Source: Ascidia mentula (lineage: Eukaryota; Chordata; Ascidiacea; Phlebobranchia; Ascidiidae). Taken from it: DNA of 64,000 nucleotides. Of the stretch, positions 58,024 to 64,000 are shown piece after piece (positions within the stretch are counted from its first letter, which is position 1; every line of letters begins with the position of its first letter). The notes under the pieces are model-generated. The model ran no database searches, was not told the DNA's origin, and saw only the letters and a program-made list of their open reading frames with translations. The stretch is from assembly GCA_947561715.1 (NCBI GenBank), contig OX387204.1:11413001-11477000 (forward strand), given 5' to 3'. The translations under genes were made by a program, and so were the position numbers.

Positions 58024-59457
58024 TTCAGTCAACATCACAACACTGTCTGGTACGTTTGTTTCCTGCATCATCCAAAATCTCAATACAACGGATGCAGTAG
58101 GTAATAAAAACGCTCAATATTGGAACTCGACCAAGACAGCTTATTTCCAAAGTGGAGACTGAAGGATTGTCAACGCAGGGAGATCTCGACACAAAGAAAC
58201 GTTGTCTACAGCGCCGCTTGGTGACCAAGAAAACACGATAAAAATATCACAAACTATTCCGTTTTACATAGTTTTAAGATTTGTGCATGTTCCAATATCA
58301 GGAACCTCAAACCTCAACTGTTAATTGAACACATTCGAGCAATGTCTATGAAATCGGTTGTAAATAAAAATGGGCCATATAGTCCATGTAGTTATCATTC
58401 GTTTTAGTCCACGGGGCGTCAACATTTCGATGCACTTTGTAAATAGCCTAGCCTTGGCCTAAATAAACCACACTGACGCCAACGTAACATTAGTTAGTGA
58501 CCAGTAAGCTTTTCTTTTATATCTGATTATCATGAAATGCCAGTGTGCATTTTGCTCCTCGAATGTTCTACGATTGTGTACTCTTATGCTCTAACCATGG
58601 GCGTCCGCAGAAAAAAAAAATAGTTTTTGTGTTTTTTGTCTTTCTACGTCACCCTGGTAAGTATGTGTTAGATTACGTTTTTCAGGGGGTTTTGGGAGCA
58701 TTCCAGGGTGTCCCATGTCGGTAACTTGTGATTTGTAACTTGTAGGCCTATAGTCGCATTCATGCGTGTAATCTTAGACAACTTAACTGTAAAGCAGTCT
58801 ATGGTGTAATAAATATGTGCAAAAATTCAAATTGTATTTGAATATTTTTCCATGTAGGCCTTACCGTATTCGAGAATTCTAATGTTTCGTTCTGATAGTT
58901 TAAATTTGTTCAAATTCATATTTGTCCACGGCAGTAAACAGATTTTATGTCCCAAAACGGACGGTGACAGGAAACGAATAACGATCAAGCAACTTTGTTC
59001 AAGAAGATACCTTTGGATTTTGCCCCCAAAAATAGTTAATTCTCATTTTCTGTTTTTGACCATAGCGCATCTAGTGGACAGCCGTGTGAATGATCTTCTT
59101 TTAAGTTTTCATTTTCTTCAATTGTTCGTTTGTTGTTGCGTGGTTTGGTTGGGGCTGGCTTACGATAAAGCAAGGAAGGTTACTTACTGTGAATAACTAT
59201 CAACGGCCTAAGATGATATAGATAACTTTAAGTTTGTTGCTTCCCAATCAACTTTTGACTTGGTAGTAACATCAAGCACAACGTGGGCTTATTTATTAAA
59301 GTTAATGTGAAAGTGTAAAGATTAAATCTTTTTTCTTCTAGTATTCTCAAAAAAAATAAGCTCATTTGTATTGCCTCATGTACAGGTATTTTCTTGAAAG
59401 AAAGAAATGTAATAAAGTTTTTGCGGTGTTACAATAGTTTGTGACTTGTAACTAACT
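58024..59457. other. Intergenic region between the divergent bHLH and SRPK genes
   Basis: About 1.4 kb shared upstream region. No exon supported; frames such as plus 58882-59196 are T-rich and motif-free. Poly-A run at 58611-58620. Confidence 0.45.
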
Positions 59458-63860
<4,403 letters not shown>

Positions 63861-64000
63861 TAGATATCATAAATTTACAGAACTGTGATTTGATTGTTAG
63901 ATATTTTTGAAAATTTATTTAATCATTTCCATTAGTGATACACCACAACCAAGCCATTTTTTTATTCAGCCCAACCCAAAATTTCGACAAAACTTTTATA

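Overview
The window reads as nuclear DNA of an ascidian tunicate, most likely a Ciona-type genome. The genes are chordate orthologues packed close together and cut into many small exons by introns of about 50 to 300 bases. The sequence is AT-rich, 3' splice sites are T-rich, and several start codons sit just after an unpaired splice acceptor, which fits tunicate spliced-leader trans-splicing. No bacterial, organellar or viral gene was recognised. All multi-exon models were built by hand from splice signals and reading-frame continuity; in each model every exon phase closes.

Layout. 1-2360 (+): the 3' end of TBCK, then an intronless LACTB2. 2361-11500: a transposon graveyard with remnants of a zinc-knuckle retroelement, a GIY-YIG retroelement, a BEL/Pao reverse transcriptase, a Merlin transposase and a LINE, plus decayed repeat arrays and two hAT-like non-autonomous elements. 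11509-13246 (-): HENMT1. 13247-19215: mostly non-coding, with a Penelope-like remnant and a 2.3 kb element made of two ~1.05 kb inverted arms. 19327-20152 (+): a small coiled-coil gene I cannot name. 21158-21385 (-): BRK1. 24243-26699 (-): an AGC kinase resembling the PKG catalytic domain but without cyclic-nucleotide domains. 30301-32813 (+): a GFI1/GFI1B-type zinc-finger gene. 37302-44881 (+): ALMS1. 46064-47342 (-) and 48027-53895 (+): WASHC3 and ARID2, divergent across a CpG-rich promoter. 57281-58023 (-): a FIGLA-like bHLH factor. 59458 to the window end (+): an SRPK-family kinase, cut by the window edge, with a hAT-like element in one intron.

The genes do not form a pathway; this is ordinary euchromatin. 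Themes recur all the same: actin regulation (BRK1 in the WAVE complex, WASHC3 in the WASH complex), small-RNA and RNA metabolism (HENMT1, LACTB2, SRPK), cilium and centrosome (ALMS1) and transcription (GFI1-like, ARID2, bHLH). No CRISPR array, tRNA or rRNA was seen. I found no convincing new multi-gene system. The most distinctive items are the long palindromic element, fresh hAT-like insertions with exact target duplications, the altered zinc-finger layouts of the GFI1-like and ARID2 proteins, the orphan AGC kinase, and a few uncharacterised coding exons.
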